Assembly (NCBI GenBank): GCA_003175915.1
Contig: PSRH01000276.1
Coordinates: 1 to 10,872 of the forward strand
Length of the DNA stretch: 10,872 bases
From: Candidatus Melainabacteria bacterium
Lineage (GTDB): Bacteria > Cyanobacteriota > Vampirovibrionia > Obscuribacterales > Obscuribacteraceae
Direction: 5' to 3'
Below the pieces are notes generated by a model. It saw nothing but the letters and a program-made list of their open reading frames with translations, did no database searches and had not been told where the DNA came from. This document shows, one piece after another, positions 1 to 6,158 of the stretch; within the stretch, counting starts at the first letter, position 1, and each line of letters begins with the position of its first letter. Both the position numbers and the translations under genes were made by a program.

Positions 1-327
1 CCAGTAGCTCAGCCAGCCAAACACGAATGGCAGGAGAGCGAATCCCATTCTAGTCGGCCTTTTAAGTCTGCCGCGTCTTCTCGATCGGTTCTCCTGGATA
101 AAACTTTAGGTGAGGAGAGTAGCGAACAGAGTGGTGAGCTTTTAGGTGGAAGAACACGCAGGCTGAGCACGCCTGTAGTCGGCGTTCTTCTGGCCGTCCT
201 GGTCTTGGCCAAAGCCTACTATCTATTCTCACTCGGTCCGTCTGCCCTGACGGCGAGTTATTTCCCCTTTCTGGTCGATCAAGTCGCCCAACTTTTAGTG
301 CTAATTTGTCTTATTATTTGCGCCTGA
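1..327 (+). CDS. C-terminal end of a membrane protein (partial, runs in from left edge)
   Basis: Reading frame 1 is open from the first base to a TGA at 325-327, giving 108 residues with no start in the window. The first ~50 residues are polar and Ser/Glu-rich (linker-like). A basic RTRR cluster (residues 51-54) precedes a hydrophobic segment at about 57-76, and a second hydrophobic stretch at about 88-108 runs to the end of the protein. By the positive-inside rule the linker would be cytoplasmic, with both ends of the hairpin inside. A two-helix C-terminal anchor behind a polar linker occurs in many multidomain bacterial proteins, but the catalytic or sensory part lies outside the window, so no function can be given. 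The opposite-strand frame over 9-212 is a shadow. It is separated from the next gene by 207 bases. Confidence 0.75.
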   Translation, partial: PVAQPAKHEWQESESHSSRPFKSAASSRSVLLDKTLGEESSEQSGELLGGRTRRLSTPVVGVLLAVLVLAKAYYLFSLGPSALTASYFPFLVDQVAQLLVLICLIICA

Positions 328-469
328 CAAGTGGCCCGGGGACGCCTGCATTTAATTCGTTCCCATTACCCGAGCGGAGCTGCAAAGACATGGGCATTAC
401 AGCGCATGAGTCGGCATGGCTCTAAGCAATTCACATTCAAAAACGGTAACTTTCAAAGAGGAGCCATCA

Positions 470-478
470 TGATATAGT
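470..478 (+). promoter_or_regulatory. Candidate extended -10 promoter element
   Basis: TG-A-TATAGT fits the extended -10 consensus (TGnTATAAT) with one mismatch. A poor -35 (CTTTCA, 450-455) lies 17 bases upstream, which is acceptable for extended -10 promoters. Transcription would begin near 485, leaving a leader of about 50 bases before the ATG at 535. It would serve the four-gene run ending with miaA. The call is by pattern only. Confidence 0.35.
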
Positions 479-534
479 TGCCCTGACTTTAGAGCGCAAC
501 TTAATCACGGTTGCCACCCTGATAGGTACTGCGG

Positions 535-1899
535 ATGCACAATAAGCGAACTGATTCTTTTCGAATTGTTTTTGGACATGCTTTGGCCATAACAATGGTC
601 ATATCTTTTTCGCCGCTGAGGACATGTTTGGCTATGGGTTTGCCTTTGGTGTCGTCCTCCAAGAAAGCACCTCTACAGGCATCAGGCTACGAGAAATTAA
701 CCAACGGTGACGGTCCGTCCACTAACGACAATACGCTTCCGGTCACTGGTACGCACGGTCAGATTGATGTGGACAGTGCCTCGACGCAGGAACAATTGAA
801 GCCGATGACCCTGCACGATCAAGACACAAACACTCAGCCCAATGAAGCTAATGATCCAGCCAATAGTGACGTGCTCAAGTCAGGGGTGAGCACCACCGAC
901 TACGTGCCAAAAGAAAACGACGGCAAGGAAATGCAGGCGAAGAGTATCAATGGTGATTCGAAGAGTTTGGTGAAAAAGGCCAGTAAAGTTGGCTTGGGCC
1001 CGGTTCAACTAGTCGAATCGGAAGAAGAGACTAACAGGAAGGTTGATGCGATTCTTACTGCCGAACAGATGGAATTAGGCGATCTGTGGGAAGCGACGCT
1101 GGCCAAGTCGCCGGATATTCAGTTCGTCGTCCAAAAGCTTCAACCGACGTCCAATCCGGCTCATTTGTCGACGATTCTGACAAGGATGCTAAGTACGGCT
1201 GCTTTCGGAGGCCTCGGCGCTGCCGCCATGATGTCTCCTAATCCAGGCATGTATGCGGCCACAAGCGCAGGTGGCAGCATGATTCAGCAAGTTCTTGGTA
1301 TGAAGGAAAAGTCCGACGCCAAAAGAGCTAAATTGAGTCAAGAAGAAGAACTGGTTATGTTCAAGATGGTGCGTGACACTTGCGACAGGCTGGTTGACTC
1401 ATTTAGAGATTACAAAAAGCACTTCACCAGTCTTAACCGGGCAACCGCCGATCTGGCTGATTTGAAGGCTATGGTGGCAGAGGCCCGTAGCGGTCAGGAC
1501 GCGCCGAAACAATTGGAGATGGAGTATACCCTGAGAAAACAGCAACGCGATATCGACGGCGTGGCCTCAGATGTTCGGCGCCAAAGATTGACCCTGGTTG
1601 ATCTGGCCGGGGAAGATGCAGTGGAAAAGCTCGATAAGCAGCTAGTCGATGAACAGAATAAGGTGAACGAAGGTACAGCGATGGCAGTCTCGCCCCAAGA
1701 TAATAGTGCAGCGCCATTGGGAGATTCGCCAGCAAGCAGCGACGAACAAGTGAAGACTGCCGAGAATTCTAACGCTAAATCTGAAGAAGTGCCGATCGAT
1801 CAATCCACAAACGAAAAGCAAGAGGCAAAACAGCCCACCGACGAGAAGCAAGAGCAAAATCAGCAAACCGCCTCGACTAATCCCAGCCCGCAATCCTGA
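535..1899 (+). CDS. Secreted low-complexity/helical protein, possibly with a TolC-like hairpin
   Basis: I do not recognise a named family for this 454-residue protein. The N-terminus has basic residues followed by a hydrophobic stretch (about 11-27) and a plausible cleavage region near CLA-MG (31-35), so export is likely. Residues 40-165 are polar and low in complexity. A Gly/Ala/Met-rich segment at about 220-255 could be a membrane or packing helix. Residues 262-375 are strongly helical, with heptad-like spacing and an R-R-Q-R-L-x-L-x-D-L-A-G motif at 348-359 that resembles the R-x-x-L-x-x-L-x-G end of a TolC/OEP helical hairpin. The last 75 residues are Gln/Glu/Asn/Pro-rich with an imperfect repeat (NEKQEAKQ, DEKQEQNQ). 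Only weak Shine-Dalgarno bases (AGG at 524-526) precede the ATG. It ends 18 bases before sppA and probably shares its transcript. Confidence 0.8.
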   Translation: MHNKRTDSFRIVFGHALAITMVISFSPLRTCLAMGLPLVSSSKKAPLQASGYEKLTNGDGPSTNDNTLPVTGTHGQIDVDSASTQEQLKPMTLHDQDTNTQPNEANDPANSDVLKSGVSTTDYVPKENDGKEMQAKSINGDSKSLVKKASKVGLGPVQLVESEEETNRKVDAILTAEQMELGDLWEATLAKSPDIQFVVQKLQPTSNPAHLSTILTRMLSTAAFGGLGAAAMMSPNPGMYAATSAGGSMIQQVLGMKEKSDAKRAKLSQEEELVMFKMVRDTCDRLVDSFRDYKKHFTSLNRATADLADLKAMVAEARSGQDAPKQLEMEYTLRKQQRDIDGVASDVRRQRLTLVDLAGEDAVEKLDKQLVDEQNKVNEGTAMAVSPQDNSAAPLGDSPASSDEQVKTAENSNAKSEEVPIDQSTNEKQEAKQPTDEKQEQNQQTASTNPSPQS

Positions 1900-1917
1900 A
1901 ATTGAGGAAGTTGCTAG

Positions 1918-2916
1918 ATGGCTTTCCGCTTCAAATCAAGTTGGTTTGTTTGGATCCTCCTCGTTCTCTGCATAGCGGCAATACCGGTTGGCTTGCTCGG
2001 CAAAAAGGCGGGCGACACTCTCAATAGTGATAATGAGCTCGATTCCGGCGATCTGACCACGTCCTTTACCGATCGCGTTCAAGTGATCCGCCTCTCCGGA
2101 TTGATCATGGACAAGCATGAGAGTTCCCTTTTCGGTGAAGGCGACTCAGCTTCTTTCGTTGAAAAGGCGTTGCGGAAAGCCATTTCCGATGTGCACGTAA
2201 AAGGGGTGCTTTTGAGAATAAATTCCCCCGGCGGCACTGTGCCTACGTCTCAAGAAATCAACGACGAGTTAGTAAGCTTGCGTAGCAAAAATAAACCGGT
2301 GGTAGTTTCCATGGCCGATGTGGCTGCTTCGGGGGGCTATTACATTGCTTGCGGTGCTGACAAGATCGTTGCTCAACCCGGTACGCTTACCGGATCGATT
2401 GGAGTCATTTTCAATTCCGTCAACGTAAAAGTGCTGGCCGACAAAGTAGGCGTTCAGCCACAAGTTGTGAAGTCGGGACTATTCAAAGATATTGGTTCTC
2501 CCTTCCGGCCTTTCACTCCGGAAGAAAAGGAAATTCTCAAAGGGATTATTGAAGATTCCTACGATCAATTTGTTCAAGTTGTCGCCAAAGGTAGAAATCT
2601 GTCCGTCGAGGCAGTGAAAAAGCTCGCCGATGGGCGAGTTTATACAGGTAGGCAGGCTCTTAAGCTTGGCTTAGTCGACCAATTGGGTGGATACGATGTG
2701 GCCATGGATCTCTTGCAGTCAATTTGTAAGGAGCGCTACCAAATTAAGGCCAAACTCCCGATTGAAGATGTGACAAGCGGTGGACTGCTCTCTTCCCTGG
2801 CCGGTTTCAAGAAGGGATTTAAGTTTTCCCTGGACAATGGCAATTTCACAAGCGAGCTAATTCCCGAATTCATGAACGGGCGTTTTTACCATATGCCGTT
2901 GTGGGTCATGCAGTAA
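1918..2916 (+). CDS. sppA: Signal peptide peptidase SppA (short, single-domain form)
   Basis: This is a membrane-anchored serine protease of the S49 family, which cleaves signal peptides left in the membrane after secretion. One N-terminal membrane helix (about 8-28) places the 332-residue protein's catalytic domain outside the cytoplasm. Family landmarks are the N-S-P-G-G motif (102-106), D-V-A-A-S-G-G-Y-Y (134-142) with Ser138 as nucleophile, the T-G-S-I-G-V motif (158-163) and K-S-G-x-x-K-D-I (185-192) with Lys190 as general base. The Ser-to-Lys spacing of 52 residues equals that of Bacillus subtilis SppA (Ser147/Lys199), and the length matches this octamer-forming short form rather than the ~600-residue E. 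coli type. GAGGAAG (1904-1910) sits 7 bases before the ATG, supporting this start. It lies between an exported protein and a membrane protein in the same run of genes. Confidence 0.95.
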   Translation: MAFRFKSSWFVWILLVLCIAAIPVGLLGKKAGDTLNSDNELDSGDLTTSFTDRVQVIRLSGLIMDKHESSLFGEGDSASFVEKALRKAISDVHVKGVLLRINSPGGTVPTSQEINDELVSLRSKNKPVVVSMADVAASGGYYIACGADKIVAQPGTLTGSIGVIFNSVNVKVLADKVGVQPQVVKSGLFKDIGSPFRPFTPEEKEILKGIIEDSYDQFVQVVAKGRNLSVEAVKKLADGRVYTGRQALKLGLVDQLGGYDVAMDLLQSICKERYQIKAKLPIEDVTSGGLLSSLAGFKKGFKFSLDNGNFTSELIPEFMNGRFYHMPLWVMQ

Positions 2917-2920
2917 CAAT

Positions 2921-3556
2921 ATGGACCTCGAGTCACAAGAACCAGTTGCTGATCAATCTCAACAAGATAGCTCGCTTGAGGAAGTTAAGGAACGAATTGG
3001 TTGGACTAATATTTTTTACGGCATGTTGATTGCCCCGGCCACCACTTTGAATGTATTGGCCAACCCGCGCTTATATGGAGCTGATGCTAGAGGCGTCCTA
3101 GGTGCTCTGGCTACGATTTTTCTTTCTGGGCTGATAGAAAGCTTTGCGCACTCGGTTTTGGACCAGGAGCAGTCCACCGGGCTGTTCGTAATCACTTCCT
3201 TATTTGGTGATTTGTTCAATTGGCTCACTCTCGCTGTTTTACTGTATGTTCTGGCTCGCTGTCTCAAAATCGAAACTAAATTTCGTTCAGCGCTCATCGT
3301 CACTGGATGGGCCAGTGTTCCGCTTGTTTTTCAAGCGCCGATTGTTTGCTTTGCCATGGCTGCTAAATCTTCGGCCGAATTCTTTTTGGCTTTGCCAATG
3401 ATTTGGTACTTTGCTCTTGAGCTATTTGCCTACGATTCAATCTTGAAGCTTGGCAAAATCAAAACATTGGGAATCGTGATTCTGTTGCCTCCAATACTTT
3501 TTATTGCCTGCCTGTTCTGGTTCCTAATTTGGGCAACGTCGGGAATCAGTCAGTAG
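2921..3556 (+). CDS. Yip1-like five-helix membrane protein
   Basis: The product is a 211-residue integral membrane protein. A polar, acidic N-terminal ~25 residues is followed by an amphipathic stretch with G-M-L-I-A-P-A-T-T (34-42), typical of how Yip1-domain proteins begin (aromatic, then P-x-x-x-F/L before the first helix). Hydrophobic segments lie at about 57-78, 87-113, 124-147, 152-172 and 181-205, giving the five helices usual for the Yip1/YIPF fold. Bacterial members have no agreed biochemical role. The ATG is only 4 bases after the sppA stop and no Shine-Dalgarno is visible, so translation is probably coupled to sppA. The pairing suggests a role with SppA in the membrane, but this is inference. 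A different five-helix family cannot be excluded without a profile search. Confidence 0.65.
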   Translation: MDLESQEPVADQSQQDSSLEEVKERIGWTNIFYGMLIAPATTLNVLANPRLYGADARGVLGALATIFLSGLIESFAHSVLDQEQSTGLFVITSLFGDLFNWLTLAVLLYVLARCLKIETKFRSALIVTGWASVPLVFQAPIVCFAMAAKSSAEFFLALPMIWYFALELFAYDSILKLGKIKTLGIVILLPPILFIACLFWFLIWATSGISQ

Positions 3557-3587
3557 GCTGTTGCAGATTCGGCGAATCCAATCAAAC

Positions 3588-4532
3588 ATGCAGCCTCAAG
3601 ATCCAGTAGTAATTGCTATCGTTGGACCAACGTGTACCGGCAAAACATCGCTTAGCCTCCAACTCGCTAAAAGCCTTGACGGCGAAATAGTCGCCTGCGA
3701 CTCTCGCACCATTTACAAGCGTATGGATATTGGCACGGCCAAACCCAGCCAGGCAGAGCAGGCAATCATCCGTCATCATGGTATTGACGTGCTCGAGCCC
3801 AAGCGATTCTTTACCGTGGCTGAATACAAGGAGCTAGCCTTAGAGGCGATCAACAACATTTTCGAACGCGGGAAGGTGCCGATTATCTGCGGCGGTACCG
3901 GACTTTATGCAAGAGCGTTGTTGGAAGGCATAGATATACCTTCAATTCCACCTCAGCCTCAACTCAGAGAATATCTCAATACGTTGGCAAGTGAGCAGGG
4001 CAACCTTCACCTACATGAGAAACTGAAAACCTTGGACCCTGTGACAGCCAACCGTCTGAGCGTCAACGATCGGCGGCGAATCATCCGCGCCCTAGAGGTT
4101 TCCATGGTTTCTGGCCAAGCCTTTTCTGCTCTTTCGGTTAAAGGAAAGGTACCCTTCAAGACAATTTGGATAGGGCTGTGTTTGAAGAGTCGTTCGTTGC
4201 ACAAGCAATTGATTGTCGAGCGACTGAAGGCGCAATTTACCTGTGGCCTTAAGAATGAGGTGGTCGGCCTCTTTGCCGAGCCTGAGTTTGGTGAGGTGCT
4301 TCGCAGCGCTGTCAACTACAAAGAATTTCTGCCATATATGGATGGAAAAGAGAATCTGGAATATGTCTTCGATCAATGCGTCTTACACAATTTCCAACTG
4401 GCGCGTAAGCAAATGACCTGGTTTAAAGCCAATAAAGAGATTCGCTGGTACGAACTGGACAGTACAAATCAGGAAAAAATTCTATCTGAAGTAATTGATT
4501 CATATATGACTGTCGTACAAAAACAGCTCTGA
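3588..4532 (+). CDS. miaA: tRNA dimethylallyltransferase MiaA
   Basis: MiaA transfers a dimethylallyl group from DMAPP to N6 of A37 in tRNAs that read codons starting with U, the first step towards ms2i6A. Numbering from the ATG at 3588: P-loop G-P-T-C-T-G-K-T (13-20), C-D-S-R-T-I-Y (37-43) containing the family's catalytic Asp38, M-D-I-G-T-A-K-P (46-53), C-G-G-T-G-L-Y (101-107), the N-D-R-R-R-I-I-R-A-L-E helix (160-170), N-Y-K-E-F (243-247) where most homologues have GYKE, and Q-M-T-W-F (275-279). The length of 314 residues is normal. A TTG at 3561 is in frame and would add nine residues. Neither start has a clear Shine-Dalgarno, and I chose the ATG because it puts the P-loop at the usual distance. 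It sits about 31 bases after the Yip1-like gene and is probably last in the transcript. The tRNA-Ser(UGA) at the right end of the window is a typical MiaA substrate class. Confidence 0.95.
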   Translation: MQPQDPVVIAIVGPTCTGKTSLSLQLAKSLDGEIVACDSRTIYKRMDIGTAKPSQAEQAIIRHHGIDVLEPKRFFTVAEYKELALEAINNIFERGKVPIICGGTGLYARALLEGIDIPSIPPQPQLREYLNTLASEQGNLHLHEKLKTLDPVTANRLSVNDRRRIIRALEVSMVSGQAFSALSVKGKVPFKTIWIGLCLKSRSLHKQLIVERLKAQFTCGLKNEVVGLFAEPEFGEVLRSAVNYKEFLPYMDGKENLEYVFDQCVLHNFQLARKQMTWFKANKEIRWYELDSTNQEKILSEVIDSYMTVVQKQL

Positions 4533-4533
4533 A

Positions 4534-4557
4534 GCCGCAGTATCAATGGGTTGCGGT
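4534..4557 (+). terminator. Possible stem-loop terminator after miaA
   Basis: CCGCA (4535-4539) pairs with TGCGG (4552-4556), and G-U pairs can extend the stem at both ends, leaving a loop of about 8 bases. It begins two bases after the miaA stop. There is no run of T after it, so it is not a textbook intrinsic terminator. Confidence 0.25.
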
Positions 4558-4584
4558 CTTGCAGCACATGATTGGCGGTGAGAC

Positions 4585-4612
4585 TGGACGGTTAGCGAGA
4601 AAGAGCTATACT
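4585..4612 (+). promoter_or_regulatory. Candidate promoter for the small HicB-like gene
   Basis: TGGACG (4585-4590, 4 of 6 to TTGACA) and TATACT (4607-4612, 5 of 6 to TATAAT) are 16 bases apart. Transcription would start near 4619, giving a leader of about 50 bases before the ATG at 4670. This supports the small gene being transcribed apart from miaA. Confidence 0.45.
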
Positions 4613-4669
4613 GAATAAGGTTTTCCTTGAATTATTGCTGGTAAGTGGTTCTCCTGAGAGCATCTCACC

Positions 4670-5011
4670 ATGAGGCGGTCTAAACCTGGCTACTTGAAAG
4701 AGGTCGTGCTACCTTGGAGTGACGGGCTAATGTCCGCTCGCCTGTGGCGCTCCGGCAACAGAACAATTGCCGGTGTGCCGGAGCTGGGATTGCATTGTTA
4801 TGGAGACTCACAGACCGAGGCGGTGTTTAGACTTTTTACTACCTTGCTGAAATATTACCGCCAGCTCAAAGCTTTCAAGAGCCGCTTAAGTAGTCGTGGG
4901 CTTGCCCATTTTGAGTTGCTGTCAGCTTGGGTAGAATCGATAGAGTCCAAGATGAAGGCGCAACCTGAAAAGACAAAAGTGCTTGTCTTGAGTGGCAATA
5001 AACGCCACTAA
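4670..5011 (+). CDS. Small protein with HicB-like fold signature
   Basis: This 113-residue protein has no signal peptide and no membrane helix. The N-terminal half reads as short beta strands (EVVLPW, MSARLWR, RTIAGVP), then V-P-E-L-G-L-H-C-Y-G-D-S-Q-T-E-A (36-51) and a long helix. That pattern (strands, then vPel-G...yGdt.eEA, then a helix) is the hallmark of the HicB-like partial RNase H fold found in HicB antitoxins and in many orphan proteins. No HicA-type toxin (short dsRBD-like ORF) is adjacent on either strand, and no C-terminal DNA-binding domain is obvious; the tail is basic. An orphan HicB-like protein is more likely than a toxin-antitoxin unit. GAGAG at 4656-4660, 9 bases before the ATG, is a modest ribosome-binding site. 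Fold assignment is by eye only. Confidence 0.65.
   Translation: MRRSKPGYLKEVVLPWSDGLMSARLWRSGNRTIAGVPELGLHCYGDSQTEAVFRLFTTLLKYYRQLKAFKSRLSSRGLAHFELLSAWVESIESKMKAQPEKTKVLVLSGNKRH
4991..5009 (+). terminator. Perfect 6-bp stem-loop over the stop codon of the HicB-like gene
   Basis: AGTGGC (4991-4996) and GCCACT (5004-5009) form a perfect stem with a 7-base loop, AATAAAC. The stop codon TAA (5009-5011) overlaps the right arm. No T-run follows, so it may be an RNA 3'-end structure or a weak terminator rather than a classical one. Confidence 0.3.
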
Positions 5012-5132
5012 ATACGGTGCCAAATCTGATTTGATCCCCGTTGTTTTGGCTTCTATCGTAGGGGCATTTGCCATGCCTGGATCCTCAACAAAGTCAATTT
5101 GAACTTTTTGAGTGGCTCGTCGTTCATATTGA

Positions 5133-5510
5133 ATGACGGCCAGATCTCAGTTCACCGCTCTTAAATATTGCCTGATTTTCTCTGCGTGCTATTGCGCCTG
5201 GAGCATGAGTTTCGCCAGCGCCGACCCGGCTCCTTCTGGCTTACCGGGAGCTCTTATCAACCAAGTGAAAAACCAGTCTGTTTCAGATAATCAGGATTTC
5301 AAATACGTTGGTAATAAGTTTTCAGGCAAGTTTCACCGCCCATGGTGTCCCTTTGAACAAACAATGGCGGCCCATAATGCCGTATTTTTCCATTGGCGGC
5401 GGGAGGCTGTGACGGCAGGTTTCAGCCCATGTCGTTACTGTCTGCCGCCCTTCGTTAAGCAGGTGAGATGCGTGTTGTTAAAGGACGGGCAGGACGGTGA
5501 GACGAAGTAA
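5133..5510 (+). CDS. Secreted small protein with an Ada-type zinc-binding module
   Basis: The 125-residue product starts with a signal peptide: basic N-terminus, hydrophobic core (about 10-27) and a likely cleavage after ASA (28-30). The rest contains F-H-R-P-W-C (67-72), N-A-V-F-F (82-86), E-A-V-T-A-G-F-S-P-C-R-Y-C (91-103). This is the pattern of the metal-binding N-terminal domain of Ada and its many stand-alone relatives. The ligands would be His68, Cys72, Cys100 and Cys103; the spacings (4, 28, 3) match Ada Cys38/42/69/72 (4, 27, 3). Ada's methyl-accepting Cys38 is His here, so phosphotriester repair is not expected, and the protein is exported. A structural or metal-binding role is the safest reading. 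No good Shine-Dalgarno precedes the ATG. The gene stands alone and converges on the ClpS gene. Confidence 0.75.
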   Translation: MTARSQFTALKYCLIFSACYCAWSMSFASADPAPSGLPGALINQVKNQSVSDNQDFKYVGNKFSGKFHRPWCPFEQTMAAHNAVFFHWRREAVTAGFSPCRYCLPPFVKQVRCVLLKDGQDGETK

Positions 5511-5621
5511 GGGAGCGCCAGTACGCCCCAAGCATCGGTCGTCTACCTGAGTCTTCGTTTATCAATCCGATTATGAATTGTTTTCTCTATGACAACTCTG
5601 GCAAGTGCCTGGCCGGACACG

Positions 5622-5909
5622 TTAAATGTCAGGTTCGATCGTGACGGTCAGCCCTTCCGATTTCAGTAGTTCGTAATACATTTCCGCTACTTCTTTCGGT
5701 CCGACCCATACTACGGCGACGCCGTCATTGCGAACTTTTAAAGCCAACTGATGTGCTTTGTCCCTCGACATGCCCGGTACGTGCTTAGTCAGACATGTTT
5801 CTATGTGTTCGAAGGTATTGTGATTGTCGCTGAGAAGAAGAACCCTGTAATTGGGATAGGGTTTTGTCTCCGCAGAGTCAGGGGTCTTTTCTAGAATTTC
5901 CTGAGACAT
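5622..5909 (-). CDS. clpS: ClpS-family Clp protease adaptor (variant substrate pocket)
   Basis: ClpS binds the N-domain of ClpA/ClpC and hands N-degron substrates to the Clp protease. This 95-residue protein has a short polar tail (1-19), then Y-R-V-L-L-L-S-D-N-H-N-T-F-E-H (21-35), P-G-M-S-R-D-K-A (45-52), V-R-N-D-G-V-A-V-V-W-V-G (59-70) and E-V-A-E-M-Y-Y-E-L-L (73-82), the ClpS order and spacing. Length is normal. Compared by eye with E. coli ClpS, the pocket residues Asn34 and His66 correspond to Ser27 and Arg60, while Asp35 is kept (Asp28). Recognition of classical Leu/Phe/Tyr/Trp N-degrons may therefore be changed; cyanobacteria carry divergent ClpS2-type paralogues, and this may be one. 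No Shine-Dalgarno is evident, but a good promoter candidate lies upstream. It is divergent from the 880-residue protein gene. Confidence 0.88.
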   Translation of the reverse strand: MSQEILEKTPDSAETKPYPNYRVLLLSDNHNTFEHIETCLTKHVPGMSRDKAHQLALKVRNDGVAVVWVGPKEVAEMYYELLKSEGLTVTIEPDI

Positions 5910-5949
5910 TTACTGGTAGCGTCGAGGCAAGTTCTTTGAGTCGATAAGG

Positions 5950-5977
5950 AGTATATACCAAAAGTTAAGGCTGTCGT
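5950..5977 (-). promoter_or_regulatory. Candidate promoter of the ClpS-family gene
   Basis: Read on the minus strand: ACGACA (5977-5972, 4 of 6 to TTGACA), a 16-base spacer, then TATACT (5955-5950, 5 of 6 to TATAAT). Transcription would start near 5943 and give a leader of about 34 bases to the ATG at 5909. It lies inside an otherwise open minus-strand frame, which argues against that frame being a gene. Confidence 0.5.
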
Positions 5978-6090
5978 TTATCCGCCTTGCCGGGTTCTGA
6001 GCCATCCCGAACCTTCCTGGCAGGATCAAGCGCGGACTTTTCCCACCTGTCTTTCGTTGCCATGACCGGCTGTGCTTTGCTATCACCGGC

Positions 6091-6123
6091 GTGACGGCGG
6101 AGCCCAAAGGGTGGTATAACCAC
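6091..6123 (+). promoter_or_regulatory. Candidate promoter with overlapping palindrome, upstream of the 880-residue gene
   Basis: GTGACG (6091-6096) and TATAAC (6115-6120) are 18 bases apart, each matching consensus at 4-5 of 6 positions. A perfect inverted repeat, GTGGT-ATA-ACCAC (6111-6123), covers the -10 element, a position where a repressor or other dimeric regulator could act. The start would be near 6127, about 32 bases before the ATG at 6159. Only weak Shine-Dalgarno-like bases are present in the leader. Confidence 0.35.
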
Positions 6124-6158
6124 TTGCGGTGGGGTTTAGTACGTAAAGTGACATAGCA

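Noticed and set aside
4007..4376. Minus-strand frames of 102 and 94 residues inside miaA
   Set aside because: They overlap conserved MiaA coding sequence and have no recognisable features.
4670..5011. HicAB-type toxin-antitoxin module
   Set aside because: Only a HicB-like partner is seen; no short basic HicA-like ORF exists on either strand within several hundred bases.
5021..5077. Short palindromes (CAAATCTGATTTG at 5021-5033; GGCAT/ATGCC at 5063-5077) between two small genes
   Set aside because: Five- to six-base arms arise easily by chance, neither has a T-run, and they do not line up with promoter elements; no function can be supported.
5600..5609. GGCA-AG-TGCC inverted repeat between convergent genes, as a terminator
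   Set aside because: The two-base loop is too small to form a stable hairpin as written, and no T-run follows.
5910..6107. 65-residue minus-strand frame directly upstream of the ClpS-family gene
   Set aside because: It has a TTG start without a ribosome-binding site, basic low-information composition and no family features, and the likely ClpS promoter lies inside it.
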